Shown in pieces: positions 34,308 to 46,900 of a DNA stretch of 64,000 nt. The translations under genes were made by a program, and so were the position numbers. The notes under the pieces are model-generated. The model was not told where the DNA came from. It made no database searches and saw only the letters and a list, made by a program, of their open reading frames with translations. Location of the stretch: contig OZ234494.1 of assembly GCA_965153455.1 (NCBI GenBank), positions 16,492,001 to 16,556,000 on the forward strand, written 5' to 3'. The stretch is from Sphagnum compactum. Its lineage: Eukaryota; Bryophyta; Sphagnopsida; Sphagnales. How positions within the stretch are numbered: position 1 is the first letter of the stretch; each line of letters opens with the position of its first letter.

Positions 34308-36049
34308 TAAATACCCCTCCCCCCTGCTTAGACTAACTCAGGGTCTCTGAGTTCAAATTAAAAATTTCACTAGGTGGCTTGTTTCATTAGCTCAAAGCGA
34401 ACTCCCTTTTAACTTATCAGACCAATTGGCTTTTCAGGTGCATCCTAGGTTTAGTGGTGGTGGGGGAATGAGACAAGAAGGTGGCGAGTAGTGATGTTAG
34501 GAGCATGGGGTGAAGGAATGGAGCCATGCACTTTAAAGTCTTATGAGCCCCCCAATTGTTCAGCTCCAGTACGATAATGCCAGTGCCCATCGCACCATGG
34601 ATAAGAACTAGCAATTAGGGCCACTCTAGACAAGGGTCCAAGAACCAAAAGCCCAGGGACCAATTTGAAGCAAATTAAATCTTGAGTTGAACCATTTTCT
34701 CACATTAAAAATAACATTTTTTCTTAAGGTACAATGAGTTGGACCTAAAGGCTTGGGGTCCAATTCAAGGGTCCAATGTCAAAAATGTGTGATTGACATG
34801 TGATGATTGGGTTAACTTTTGGTTTTCTCTTTCTTCTTCTTTCTTTTTTTTCATGGTTTTTCTATTTTATGTTTTTCAAGCTTCATTTCTTCTCATAGAG
34901 CTATGAGGTGTAAACTTCATTATCCACAAAAAAAATTTCAGATTTTTCATTTAAAAATTTTCGTCTTTCATCATAATCACCTTTTTTTTCTTGGTGCTTT
35001 TTTTTCGAATCGGGACCAATGTAGGGATTTAAAAAAAATCCAAAACCCCTTCCACTTGCAAAAATTGGTATTTCAACTTTTCACTTTTTGTCCCCACCTT
35101 TCAATTCACCTTCATTTTGTGCAATTAAAAAAGTTGAAAATGCACTCCTTCTAACAACCACCTTGTGAGGACTCACAAAACAAGCCATGTCAATTTTTAA
35201 ATTAATCAAAAGTGGAGGAGTTAGTGTGCTCTCAATAATGTCCTTAATCCATAACATGTTTTTCATTCTTATAGAATTTGAGCAACAAAGGTAAAAAATT
35301 AGTGAAAAAGAACCAAAAAAAATGAAGAAATGAATCTTGGACCCTAGCTTACACTTTGATTCTTTAAACCATGCTTTTTTTTAAAGCTTTTTTTTTGGGG
35401 TCTAGACCAATTGGTTTTCCTTCCAAAATGATGCCATGTAGGCTAAATCACAATTTGATTTGTTTTGGTTTTGGACCTTTGTCTAAAGGCCTTGGGACCA
35501 ATTTAAAGCGCTTGACCAATAGGAATGCTCAATTTCATTCATCCCTACTCCTTGGGCCCTTGTCTAAAGTGGCCTTGAGAAGATAATTGTTGGTTTTGGG
35601 GAGGGGGGGGGGGGGGGTACAAATGAAGGCAAGGATGTGGCAATAGCTAGTGGGCATTTGAAATTCGTGTGAATCCAATCAAGCAAGATGTTACAAGGCA
35701 GTGCACAGAGGCATGCATCTATGACAAAAAGCGAACCCATTATCTTTTGGAAACAAACGTATATAAATCAACACTTTTTTTATGCAATTTTAACTTTGTG
35801 ATTGATTGTATCTTCAAAACACATCAAGTAGGAATGACCTAGGTTTTCCTTCATTTTTCATTATATAGCTCAAAGTACACTCATTAATATTGTTCCATAT
35901 AGGGATTACTTACATCCCTATAGTGTCTATAACTACATTATGAACAATTGTGTACAAAGGTCTCCTTTTATTGACTCATTATGTGTGCCAAAATAGTAAT
36001 CAAGGATTTTCCCAATATTTTTGTTGAAAAACCTGGAATATCAAGCGGA
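34308..36049. other. AT-rich spacer
   Basis: No gene. 'Gggtctctgagttcaaat' at about 34342 is the reverse complement of a segment of the 155-bp element. 'Accttgggaccaatttaaag'-like words recur around 34640-34770 and 35460-35580. A run of about 15 G lies at 35603-35617. Confidence 0.45.
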
Positions 36050-36236
36050 TTGTGTAATGAATTTGTGCATTGTTAGAGGACTATGTAGTGAATTTGACCA
36101 CTTTCAGTGGACCATGTAGTTGCGTTGTCCATTCTCTATGGACTATGTAGTTGATTTGTCCACTCTTAGTGAATTGTGTACTAGGATTGTGCACTCCTAG
36201 TGGAATGTGTATTAAAGTTTGTGCACGTCTAGTGCA
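36050..36236 (+). repeat. 31-bp minisatellite, six copies
   Basis: Six head-to-tail units with consensus close to 'ctatgtagtgaatttgtcca' followed by 'ctcttagtgga'. The first five are exactly 31 bases and the last is 32. Divergence between units is high, so the array is old or under no homogenising exchange. Confidence 0.85.
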
Positions 36237-38890
36237 ACTTCATGCATTGTATTCATACTTTGTGGACTGATCTCACAACATTATGTATTATTCATATTGG
36301 TTATGTGTATTATTCAAGTACTTCATAACACCAAAAGTAACCTTTTTTTTTTTTTTTTAAACAACCAAAATTGATGTCAACCATGCATACGTAACAAGAT
36401 TTGATCTCAACATCCACAAGCAATCAGATTTGATAAACTGATGCCAATTTATTCTTTGAAATTTTCATAAGTAACTTCAAAAGCCTAGAAAAATGACATC
36501 ACAAGATTCCATTTATATCTCATTCAAAATAACCCACACATTCTTTGACTTTAACCACGTGAAAGCTTTTGGATATAGAAGGTTTAGGAAATCGATCAAG
36601 TGATCAATTCATTTAATACAATGTGACTTCATAACCCACAAAAAAGAAAAAATTGGAAAAACATGTACATTGGGTATAAGTTTTACTAGTTTTTCTAGGG
36701 TTTTTAAAAACATGGACAAAGTGTGTGAACCAAACTAGATGTTGATTGCATTGAAAAGATGCACAAAAATTTCCACGCTAATTTAGAAAAAAATCTCATT
36801 AACTTCAATAAAGATAGGAAGAGATTGTTTCCAAAGTTTGGAAAAAAAAATTTGATTTTTTGTTGTCTTACTGTGCTTTTTGAAGCTATCATTACTACAA
36901 AATGTGGGTGCAATTCATTAGTCCTTGTTCATTAAACCAATGAATTCACTACATCCTCACTAGGTCATGCGCACTATGACCAATGAATTTAGTCAAGATC
37001 TAGTGAAGTCACTTAGCATACATGGATACCTTATATTTTCCTCCCCAAATGTCCTTCCCAATGCCCCCATCACACACCACCATTTTTTATCTAGATGGAA
37101 TGTCCTATAACCAAAAACCCCATTCTAAATTTCATTTTTACCTAGGGGTGGGGTGTCAAAATCCTTTATGTATCAAAATGGCATCACAGTGTCACCTTTT
37201 TATATTGGTTTATAAGTTAGTTTGGACCCTCTTATTTCACTATCACATGGACACAAAATGGATGATATTGATGGTTCCATATATAATGTGGTCAAAGTTA
37301 TCATGTTTTAGAATATTTAATACTCTTTGATTCATTAAGATTGATTTAGGAATAGAAATATAAGGTACATTAAAGATTGGGCTTAAAATTGCCTCTACTT
37401 CGTCTTGACTAGTAATACACCTTAAAGAATTTCCATCTAATGATGCCCAAATTTGGGATGTCTTCAAGGTTGAGTTTTATCTTTCAACTTCTTGCTAGAA
37501 GAGGATGTTGGCAACCATGCATAGAAAGTTTTCCTCTATTGGAATTGGCCTTGGAATGCTTTTTTTGGAATTGGAACTATAATTTTCTTTCAAGGAATTA
37601 GCCTTGGAACCTTTCTTAAAGGCCCACCCAACTCCTAATATCTTGTACCAAAAAAGATAACTCCCTCTCATGGAGTTGGCCTTGGAACTTCTCCTAAACG
37701 CCCGCCTAGCTCCCAATATTTTACACCAAAGGGGTAACCTTTGATGACACAATTCCATCTAATATAGCTATGAAACCTAATGATCATACCACTAAACACA
37801 TTCTAGGGATTGGTTACAAAACCAATATATATGTAATATATAATACAAAACCACAAAAATGTTACACTTGTTTTAAAACATTCCAATAAGGCAAAGGAAG
37901 TCCATGAAATCATGATGAGTTATTCATGTGATGTACATAATTATTAAAAGTTCAAAAAACCAACACATGACAACATCATCTTCTAGTAACCCTCTCTATA
38001 TATCTATTGTAATGTTAAAAGCAATGTTGATCTATAGTTTAAATGTTTTCAAAAATTAATTTTTATGCAGTTTACATTTTTGGTGGGGATGTTAAAGGCA
38101 ATTTTTGCAACAAGCTCAACACTAATAGGGCCACCATTGATAATGAAGGTAAAATCTATAACTTGCAACTTATTTTTGTTCACAAATCATGTTCATTAAA
38201 GCTTTATTAATCATATGAATGTAGGACCTAAAAAAGAAATTATTGTGCTTTACTTCAAGTCTTTCTCTTATAATTACTTCTATATATATATATATATATA
38301 TATAATTTTGATAATTGAAACATGAACTATTTTTTCTTTTCCTATAATAATACAACTTGATACCTACCTCCCAATCACATTAAATGCAAATTTACCTTTC
38401 ACACAACTTGAACTCAAATACTCATGAGTTGCCAAACCCTAATAATTCAATATAGATATGTTTATGTGAAGAAAAATATGTCACAAAATTGTTTGGACAC
38501 ACTTCCAAGACCATGTAAAGTAAATCCTTTTGTGAAGCTTTCAAGTTCTAAAAACACTGAAAACAAAGAAATTCATAATTACACTCAAAACAATGTACAA
38601 ACAATTTATATTTCAATCATTCCTAGTTGTATGAAAATTGGAAGCATACATTAAGAATAAAAGAGTCATGAAATTCCTTAGTGTTGTCAAAGCTTAAAGG
38701 AGTATGGATCTTCCCATCTCCTTTGAACACATTTAAAAATTTTCTTCCTATGTACACTAATGTACTTTATTGAAGTTTTGTGCAAACTTTCCCTTCATTA
38801 TGATGTAGTATATGGCACCATAAGAAGCTTGAACATGTATGTAATTTAGATTTCACACCAATGCCACTGATTTTATGATAACACAAACAT
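36237..38890. other. AT-rich spacer with local duplication and AT microsatellite
   Basis: No gene recognised. A two-copy repeat (about 37594-37744) shares 'gccttggaacctttcttaaaggcccaccc' (diverged copies). An (AT)n tract lies at 38281-38303 and a poly-T at about 36344-36358. Confidence 0.45.
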
Positions 38891-39679
38891 CTCAAGCTTT
38901 AATTCCATTTTTGAAGTCAAGTATAAACTTTAAGCAAAAATCATTGATGGGGAAGTGTCCATGTTCACATAATAATTCTTCAAGATACTGAGAGAGAAAG
39001 ACTACATGGTGGCATTGGCAAGATTCCTTTGTATCCCTCTCTAGTTCATAATCATGTTCATAAAAAATATTTATAGAACATTTCATTCTTTATCATTAGA
39101 AAACAGACCCAAACTTTATGAAAATAGTCAAACCCACTAAATGATTAAATTGGGAATGGATTGGCACATACATTCTAGTGCATATTAGTCCAACGATATT
39201 CATAGTTCAAATTTGCTTTCTTAGGCAACACTCTCAATGTTATTTCCCAAGTTGGCATCCATGACACACATGATTAATGACAAGCAATTTTATGACAAAT
39301 TAACCATGTGGTTGGAAGTAGAAAATGTAATCCGTAATTGTTGAGGTGAGTTAATCGTTGATGCTGAAGTTGGGTGGTTATTATTTGCTCATCAATTGAT
39401 TTTTTCAGAGTTCATAGGTGTGTTGTTTTGTGATCATTAACTTAGGTGAAGCTTGTAGAGACCACTATGGGGGTCTTCATGCCCTGACATTGCTGTTTGC
39501 CACTCATTCTTTTTTATTATAAGACATTTGCATCAAAGACAATTATGAAACATGTGTTTGCTATGAAACTAATTGACAAAAGATTTTTCTTGAGACATGA
39601 AATTCAAAGAACATTTTCAATGTTCTTTATTTCACCAATAGATGTTTCCATCTAAACATTGCTAATGTTGATTATTTGG

Positions 39680-40200
39680 TGAGTTTGTCAATTGGTAATA
39701 CAAACAATAATTGCATAGGGAATTTTTAAAATATTGATAACAAACATTTCACTTCTAGTAACATGTTTGGAATCCCTCAAATCTACATACCAATGAGGAT
39801 TAGAATGATCTAAAGTTGTTACTGTTACTTGAAATAGGACGCCAGTGACTAATTGATTATGTTCTATCATCTGAACTAGCTATTTTTTTTTTTGCATTAA
39901 CAAATTGCCAATGCTATTTTTTTAATTTGAGCTGATGACTAGCTTCAAGTTTTCAAATATTTGCTTCACATTCATCACATTCCTTGAGCCAATGTCCATA
40001 GCATCCACAACACAATCTCAGCTTATGTTGCATATTGCTTGAGGATGGTTTGACAAACCTCCTTGTCCTCATGAATAAAGCCTCTTCATCTACCTTGAAG
40101 CCATACTTGAAATGACAATGACTGTCCTTGTGAAGAAGCTTCCAACTAAGTTGTGAAAATTCGGTGGGTTTCCTTATCCAGATATTGTTTATATGAATGA
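39680..40200 (-). pseudogene. Ty1/copia retrotransposon remnant (gag knuckle and protease)
   Basis: Read on the minus strand, about 39975-40025 encodes RLCCGCYGHWLKEC, a CCHC zinc knuckle whose first Cys is now Arg. Downstream, about 39745-39795 encodes HWYVDLRDSKHVT, where copia proteases have W-x-x-D-S-G-A-x-x-H-x-T, so the catalytic DSG is destroyed. Between and around are stops. The integrase region may continue to about 38900 (a fragment near 39470 reads HEDPHSGLYKLHL, a phrase typical before copia integrase). LTRs were not found. Clearly inactive. Confidence 0.7.
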
Positions 40201-43200
40201 ATCATAAGAATTAGGAATATGGCTTTCACTTGTCAATACCACAGGTCCTGGTGAACAACTACCTGGCCAGTAGTTTTGACGTTTCTAGTGAAAAGATTTT
40301 GATCATTGGACTCATTGTTGGTAGAACTAGCTATTTCATGAATGGTGAGAGATGAGAGCCATGGGGATACAAAGCCTAGTGGTGCTACTACATCCTAAAC
40401 TCTTCTCTCATGAGATGACTTTTGACATAAAATTTTCAATTGTGATAGTTAGTGGACCCAACAAGTTTATTGGAATCTAGGAAGACTGTCTCTTGAATGG
40501 TGGCCATCTTTCACTACTACCAGCTTTCTACAACATGTAGTGTCTCTATATTGGAGCTAAGCTCACATGCCTTTCCTTCTAGGATTTTAGCATCATGCAC
40601 TCTAATACCATGTAAATTTTCCAATAATAAAACATATTTAAAAAATAGAACCAAGCACACTAGAAAATTGGAACCCAATTGTTCAAAGAACGGAGGCTAG
40701 TAAGCATCATTAAATACCAAACATGTAGCGAAGGAGAAGCAAATCAAGAGATAAGAACATAATTCATAAGATCTTGCAAAGAGGAAATTAATCTACTTAC
40801 TTAATTGGGAGTCCCTTCTGAACCACAAAGGTCAAATGAACAACATGTTTAAATAACAGTCCAAACAACCTGGAGCCTAACTTAGTCTACTTGAACAAAT
40901 TTATTGGAAGCTAAAGTAGAGAGTGAAATCAACACTTTCATATGCAACTTCTTGCATGTGGAGGCAATTGTAATTCACAATTGTCCACTTACTGAACTTT
41001 GAAGCCCAGGTTTGCTTGCCCATATGGCTGAAAGTAAAGCTTCTTTTAGGTGCTTTGGGTAACGAGAATAATAAATGTGCTTCTTTCAGTTTTCAATTCA
41101 AATTAATAATGCTGAATTGTTGTTTGGTTGCTGCAGCAATCTCACTTGTTCAGTGTTCATTTTTGCAATTTCTGAGGCTGCTCTTATCTCCTTTACATCT
41201 GGTTGCAATAGATGTCTGATACTGATGCAGGCCACCTCTAGTGGGTCAAGAACCTTGAGGCTTGTGTTCTTTTCAATGCACTAGTGAGTTCTCCACAGAA
41301 AATGTGTGTTCAGTGGGTGAAGGTATACAGCCGTGGGCAATGACCATGCCTCAAACACAATGCACATATTTGAATATATATTTTATTGAGTGCCATTTGC
41401 AATCTGAAATCTGGAAGTTCAAGAGGTGAAAAGACAATTTGTAGGACTTGTTTACAATGGACTCCTACATTTAAAGCCAGAAGCATGTGTATAAAATGGT
41501 CCTCAAAATCCTTGTTTGGTGGTAATACAGGAGCAAATATAATCATCTCAGAATCTCATAAAGCATGACATGATATATTGATGTTCTGTTAACCTCTTTG
41601 TCTCGATGGTTTCAAACAAGTGTTTATGTGAAGTAGGAAATGGAGAAGACACCAAGATTCCGTGTTATGCTGTTTCTGGGAATTCCAATTCTGTACAATT
41701 GATTTGGTTGCTCGAAGGTACCCACCTCATGGATGGAGATGTGTAAGACTTTGACGGTTGGTCCGTAAATAGTTTCAGTGTCACAAGGAATTTTAATGAC
41801 ATTATTGAAGGATCTCTAAAAGGAGGTAAATACCAATCTAGAGTGGTTCTCTCTTTTTTCAAAGAAAGAGCCTGTGGGTAAGAGTCATGTATATGGACCC
41901 TGGACTGGAAGTTCTCAGAAAAACAGAAGAACTGGGTCTGACCATGAACTGAGGTTCTCAAAAAATCAGAGAACAAGTCAGAACCTACCCTGAACCACCC
42001 AGTTCTTTTTTATGAAACCCACCAGCTCTTCTGAAAATTTCAAAAACCCAGAACCAGTGGTTCTTTTATTATGAATTTTCTTCAAAACATCTTGAAACTA
42101 AGGATTCTTTGATTTTTGAAGTTCTTGATTTCTGTTGGAGCAGGACTGGAACTAGCTTGGGCCTGCTGATAACTCTGGTTTATATGGCTTGTGATGCTTC
42201 CTTTCTCCAGTCCCTTCACATCAGACTTTGATATGCTCACATCCATAGCACTCCTTGCACCAGTATGTATTATTTCTATCAGTATGTATTATACCAGTAT
42301 ATGTAAATCCTTTCCCTGGTTGCATGCCAATGTGTCATTGGGATCTCTTTGGCTTCCACTTGAAAGTTGCCAAATCGACTTCACATCCAGAAGTCCTGCA
42401 TTTATTTCGACATGAATTTGTGAATGGAGGTGTGAACCTTTACATTTACATAGTTTCCACACTTTAAAAATATGGAGTGTTTTTTTAATCTTGTAGTCTC
42501 AAAAAATGCCTAGAAACGACCTCTGCAAATTCCAATTGGGAATAACAATAAATTGAATAGGCAGGAACTGTCAATGAAATATTGTGAAAAAATCCCTTCC
42601 TGAATCAATCCCAATTTGAATGATTTTCTCGAAGACTTCTTGTGTGCTTCCAGAATCAGAGAGGTTTGAGCAGCAGCATTCTGGTTGATTCAGCTTTGTC
42701 CAAACCTCTTGGAAGAAAAATCCTGTGTACAAGCTTTACCCAAACAGTCCTAAACACAGATCATCACAAACCCAGCTGCAAATTTGTTGCAAGTCAAAAC
42801 AGTGACCTGGCAGATCATCATCCCCACAAGAGTAGTACAAGCTAGGATCTTCACAAGCAAGCTGTTTTGATCAGAAGCTGCAGTTCATGGATTCATGACA
42901 GCAAGCAAAGATTGGTGACAGATTAAGTGAGACCTTACAAATGTGCAGCTGCTTGCAGCTCCAATCAGTACTACAGCTACTCTCGAGTTGAAGCAAATAC
43001 AAAGTCCCTTGATCAGCAGCAGGGCTGATGGTTTTTGTCTTGATCAGAGTACATAGATCAGAGTACATGATGCCGGAGGATTCAGGCATTGATGAAGAAG
43101 AAGAAGACTTATTTGCAATAGAAATCTGGATCCAAATGACGACAACTTCTTATTCTTAACCGAGCTAGACTGTTGCTAATCTATGCATCAGAAATCTCCA

Positions 43201-43262
43201 AGCAAGTTTTGTCGCGTCCTCATGATGCAGGGTCCAAAGATGATGATGATCATCATCGATCA
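40201..43262. other. Spacer, 3' flank of the EXORDIUM-like gene
   Basis: No domain recognised. 41880-42130 contains a cluster of 'gaactgggttct', 'gttctcagaaaa' and 'agttctt' words akin to those at 47110-47640. The minus-strand frame at 41310-41546 is open for 78 codons but is not identifiable. Confidence 0.4.
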
Positions 43263-44381
43263 TCATGTGAGAGTTTTGCAAGTATCAGAAGCTGGATCCC
43301 ACAAAGCCGGCAACAGAAACTCGCGGCTGTGAATACCATAGGCGTTGAAGCTAGCATTGGTCACAGTGTCAGTGAGCAGATGTCCAGGATAACCGGGGAA
43401 AGAACCAGATCCGAAGCTCCCGAGACAAGCAGTCGCGGCTTCGTTTGGCAAGCTCGCAACTCCTTGGTAGTACCCAGTGTTGAAAGGATTGGTAGCAGTT
43501 CCTGCAAGAAGAGTGGCAACATTGATCACCATTCCATCAGCACCAATGTCCCCATTCGGTGCTACCAGAGGCTTGAAATCCGGGGGACCCACAAACGGTT
43601 CCACTGCAAACGGCCAAGCACAGTACCCGGGACACTGCGTTCCAGGATTACCCACCCAAGCATACAACAGCTCTGTATTCTTTGTCTTCAAGCTTCCTGG
43701 CACTAGAGAATGCGATCCACAGCTGGAGACACAAAAGCCCTCGACGAAGACATTGAAGGCAGTGAGGACGAGGTACACCGCAGCAGGATCAGCAGGAAAG
43801 TAAGCATTTGCAACAGAGTCTACAACAAGATTCTGGATATCCGCGAGCTTCAGATTTCTTCCTAGTGAGCAAGCTCTGTCTGTGTACTGTCCGCCAATTC
43901 TCACCAAAGGTGTCACTCCTACTCCTCCAGAATCCTTGTAGCTGGTGAGAGTGTTCCACCAGGTGCTCACAGCTGGGATTCCCACCTCATCACTTGTGCG
44001 CTCCCTAGTACTCATACTGTTCATGGGCGAAATGGAGCGCAGGAAATCAGCTACCGTCTGCTTCTGGGACTTGGAAAAACCTCCATACCAGAGAAGATAG
44101 ATGGGGATTCCACTGCTGGATGTCAAGAGAGGACCATTGTGGTAGTTGAGAATTAGAGGAGGTGGTGTATACAAGCTCAACCCTCTGCCAGCTCCAGCTT
44201 CTGATTCTTTTTCTTCTTCTTGCTGCTCATGGGCAGTAGCTCTTGTACTACGCCCACCGTAGTTGTGAACTGGTATGACTCCTGCCTCTGTCTGCTGAAC
44301 ACTAAACAATGACACAAGGAGTACAAGTACTACTACTGCTGCAGCTGCTGATGATAACATGAACCCAGCTACTAAACCCAT
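43263..44381 (-). CDS. EXORDIUM-like / phosphate-induced (phi-1) secreted protein
   Basis: Intronless, 372 residues. The EXO/phi-1 family consists of apoplastic proteins linked in Arabidopsis to brassinosteroid- and carbon-responsive cell expansion; no enzymatic reaction is established. Residues 1-33 are a strongly hydrophobic signal peptide (AAAAVVVLVLLVSLF core). An acidic linker (52-66) follows. The family core begins at LILNYHNGPLL (76-86) and includes IPIYLLWYGGF (92-102), STWWNTL, the VRIGGQYTD segment, the Cys-rich FCVSSCGSH, YAWVGNPGTQCPGYCAWPF, PNGDIGADGMVINVAT and the closing FLLPALWDP. Conserved Cys residues in the second half suggest disulfides. The length is slightly above the usual ~310-340 because of the N-terminal linker. 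The ATG at 44381 is the only one that includes the signal peptide. All core motifs are intact. Confidence 0.94.
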   Translation of the reverse strand: MGLVAGFMLSSAAAAVVVLVLLVSLFSVQQTEAGVIPVHNYGGRSTRATAHEQQEEEKESEAGAGRGLSLYTPPPLILNYHNGPLLTSSSGIPIYLLWYGGFSKSQKQTVADFLRSISPMNSMSTRERTSDEVGIPAVSTWWNTLTSYKDSGGVGVTPLVRIGGQYTDRACSLGRNLKLADIQNLVVDSVANAYFPADPAAVYLVLTAFNVFVEGFCVSSCGSHSLVPGSLKTKNTELLYAWVGNPGTQCPGYCAWPFAVEPFVGPPDFKPLVAPNGDIGADGMVINVATLLAGTATNPFNTGYYQGVASLPNEAATACLGSFGSGSFPGYPGHLLTDTVTNASFNAYGIHSREFLLPALWDPASDTCKTLT

Positions 44382-46569
44382 TTCTGAGGCAGGCTGCCAA
44401 ATTCCTCACTCCAGAGTCCAGTTTCTCTACACAGTTTTTCAGCTCCCAAAAAAAAACTTACAAATCCACCAAAACAAAAAACAAAAGAATGTAGTTACAA
44501 ACAGACTTAAAGTCTCCAAGAGCTGTACATTGCAAAAGATTGCTACCTAGCTATGATCCTTGAACACTGTTCTGGACCAAGAGCTTTTTAATAAAAGCTT
44601 TCTTTCTGACAAAACCAAGAACAACAACAACAAAGCTTGAGTGCAATGCAGTCTCGTCTACCATGAGCAGCATCAGCTAGGCTCTCTTCCCTTTCCCACA
44701 CTACAACGATGAGCAAAAGCTAAGGGCAAGGCCATATTCAATTGTAAGTGAAACCTCTGTACTTTGAAATTTGTTGTCATGTAATTCATCAAAGTTGTGA
44801 TTTTTTTCCTTTACAAGTAGGCTACACAAAGTCCAACACGAGCACAAATTTATCACAAACAACCGCAGAAATTGAAATCACAAATTGTGTTCAAGTCTCT
44901 AACACCCAAATAACCAATAAGAAAACAAAACCCAAAAAAAAGGAGAAAAATTAGGAAGCATCAATCCAGATGCTTCTTAAGTAAGTAAAGTAAAGCAAAG
45001 TACATATATGAGCAGCATCACCTTACCTTACAATGATAAGATAACAGATTTTTAAAATTAAAAAACTGTAATTTTCTGTAAAAGCAGTGATTTGTAGCGC
45101 AACATGAACAACACAATTTCCCAGGGAGATTGCCCAAGCATGGTTCAGAAAGGAACAGAGAGGAAGAAAAAAAGGCGGGAGAGTGATCCGTCCAACAACA
45201 ACAGTAACAATTTGTCAACAATAATTTGTGCAGGCTGTGTGTTATAAGATTACAACCAACAATGATGATGAAGAAGTAGAAGAAGGCGGCGAGGAGTCAG
45301 TGTGTGAAGGAAGGAAGGATATGGTTCTGTTTTAGTCAGCCATGGAGCAGTAGCAGAAAAAATAGTGGCTGCACAACATGGGCATTTAATGGACACACGG
45401 AATTGACAGCAGGGTACACAGAAGAAGACAAAACAAAATTGTGAGTTGTGTGAGGACATGTGCATATGGATGGCCATCACCTTGAAAGTAGCTACTTATG
45501 TATATCCACATATCTATAGCCTACACAAGGAGGATGTTGAAGAGAGCTCGTTTGGGAACGTGTCGTCTTTGTGTTTTTACTATGATGCCAACAACTCTGC
45601 GTATTTTGTCAAACATTCAGCTTTCCCCCCAAAATAGAAGTACTGAATTTCATTATTTGAGAACTTCATGGATGAAACAACATATTATTTAAGAATTTCA
45701 TGGATGAAACTTCTGGTCCAACAAGTATTTTAAACCTCTTATAAGGTCATGTATCCTAGTTTTATTTCAATCAAAATGGGCTTAACTTCAGAGTTCTTTT
45801 TGGGGAAAAAGAAATTTTTTTTTTTTTTCCCAAATTAATTTCGATAGACAAAAGTCACTCTAAGCTTAATAACTTTTGCTTGGTGGGTCCAAAAATTCCT
45901 GAAATAACAATTGTGCACCTTGCCTCCTCAAGGGCTTTCTGAGAATACGATTTCTGAGAATACGAATAGTGGAATGAGGGGCTTCAAGGGTTGCCGGATG
46001 AGCACATCCAAACAAACAATGATGCAAAAAAAACAAACAAACATGGGTTATAAGAGTTATTCGTAAAGTCCTGTGATTAGGGGGTGTGAACAATCAGTTT
46101 TGTCATAATAGGGCGTCAAAGGTGTAACTGGGAATGAAAATTTTACCAAACAAAATAACTGGGACCCAGACTAAGTTTTCTAGCAATTTTGGTGGTAAAC
46201 TTAGTTTCATCCTGTCTTTCCTTTTTCCTGAGCGCCTCCACTGCTGCTACATATATTTTCACTGCTCCTACTTGTACAACTACTATAATCACTCTTGAAC
46301 CTTGTGCATGAAATGCTCAGTTTAAGCATTTCATACTGAGATTAATACATTTTCCTTACTTTACGGATACCACTGAAAGAAGGGACAGGGGGTGAAAGCA
46401 GGCCCAAAGACAGGGTGACTTGACCGATAACTACAATATATTATATAAAGATTTTGTATTTTCAACAGTTGTCACTGGTTTGAACTTTAAACTACTGTTG
46501 GCCGAGTATTGCTTGCACGGGTAGGGTAGACATGCCCCCAACCACACATCAGCCTATCACCGAACACTT
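44382..46569. other. Upstream region of the EXORDIUM-like gene and spacer
   Basis: No second gene seen. A TTTTATTAAAAA stretch at about 44586-44599, about 210 bases upstream of the ATG on the gene strand, is a weak TATA candidate. The sequence to 45500 is gene-like in composition but carries no protein motif. Confidence 0.35.
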
Positions 46570-46900
46570 TGGTAGATCTTTCTCAATTCATCTCTATTTT
46601 GAGTGATTTAAAATGTCATAGGACACCTTCTCAAGCTCTACAAATCATCTTTGAAATGCAAAGCCGAAGGAGTAGCCACAAAAGAGCAGTAAAGAAAATA
46701 CGTTTTTCCGGATTGCAAACACATTTTTTTCATTTTGACCTCTCCTACTTCATCAATGCATAACTTTCTCATTTTTGGTTCAAATTGAGTGATTAAAACT
46801 ACTCTGAAATTACCATCTTAAGCTCTACAAATCATCTTGTAACTCTAAAGGCAACAGAGTAACATTAAAAGATTTTTTGAGGGGTGCAAAAATAGGCTAT
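46570..46900 (-). repeat. Dispersed repeat family A, copy 3 (inverted)
   Basis: The reverse complement of the 33300-33560 part of family A: 'gagtgatttaaaatgtcatagga', 'ctctacaaatcatctttgaaatgcaaa', 'gaggagta..cacaaaa'. A second half-copy with the same 'agctctacaaatcatctt' phrase follows at 46831, so the unit is partly duplicated here. Confidence 0.65.

Noticed and set aside
43173-43803. 177- and 108-codon + frames
   Set aside because: Antisense shadows of the EXORDIUM-like gene, with no domain of their own.
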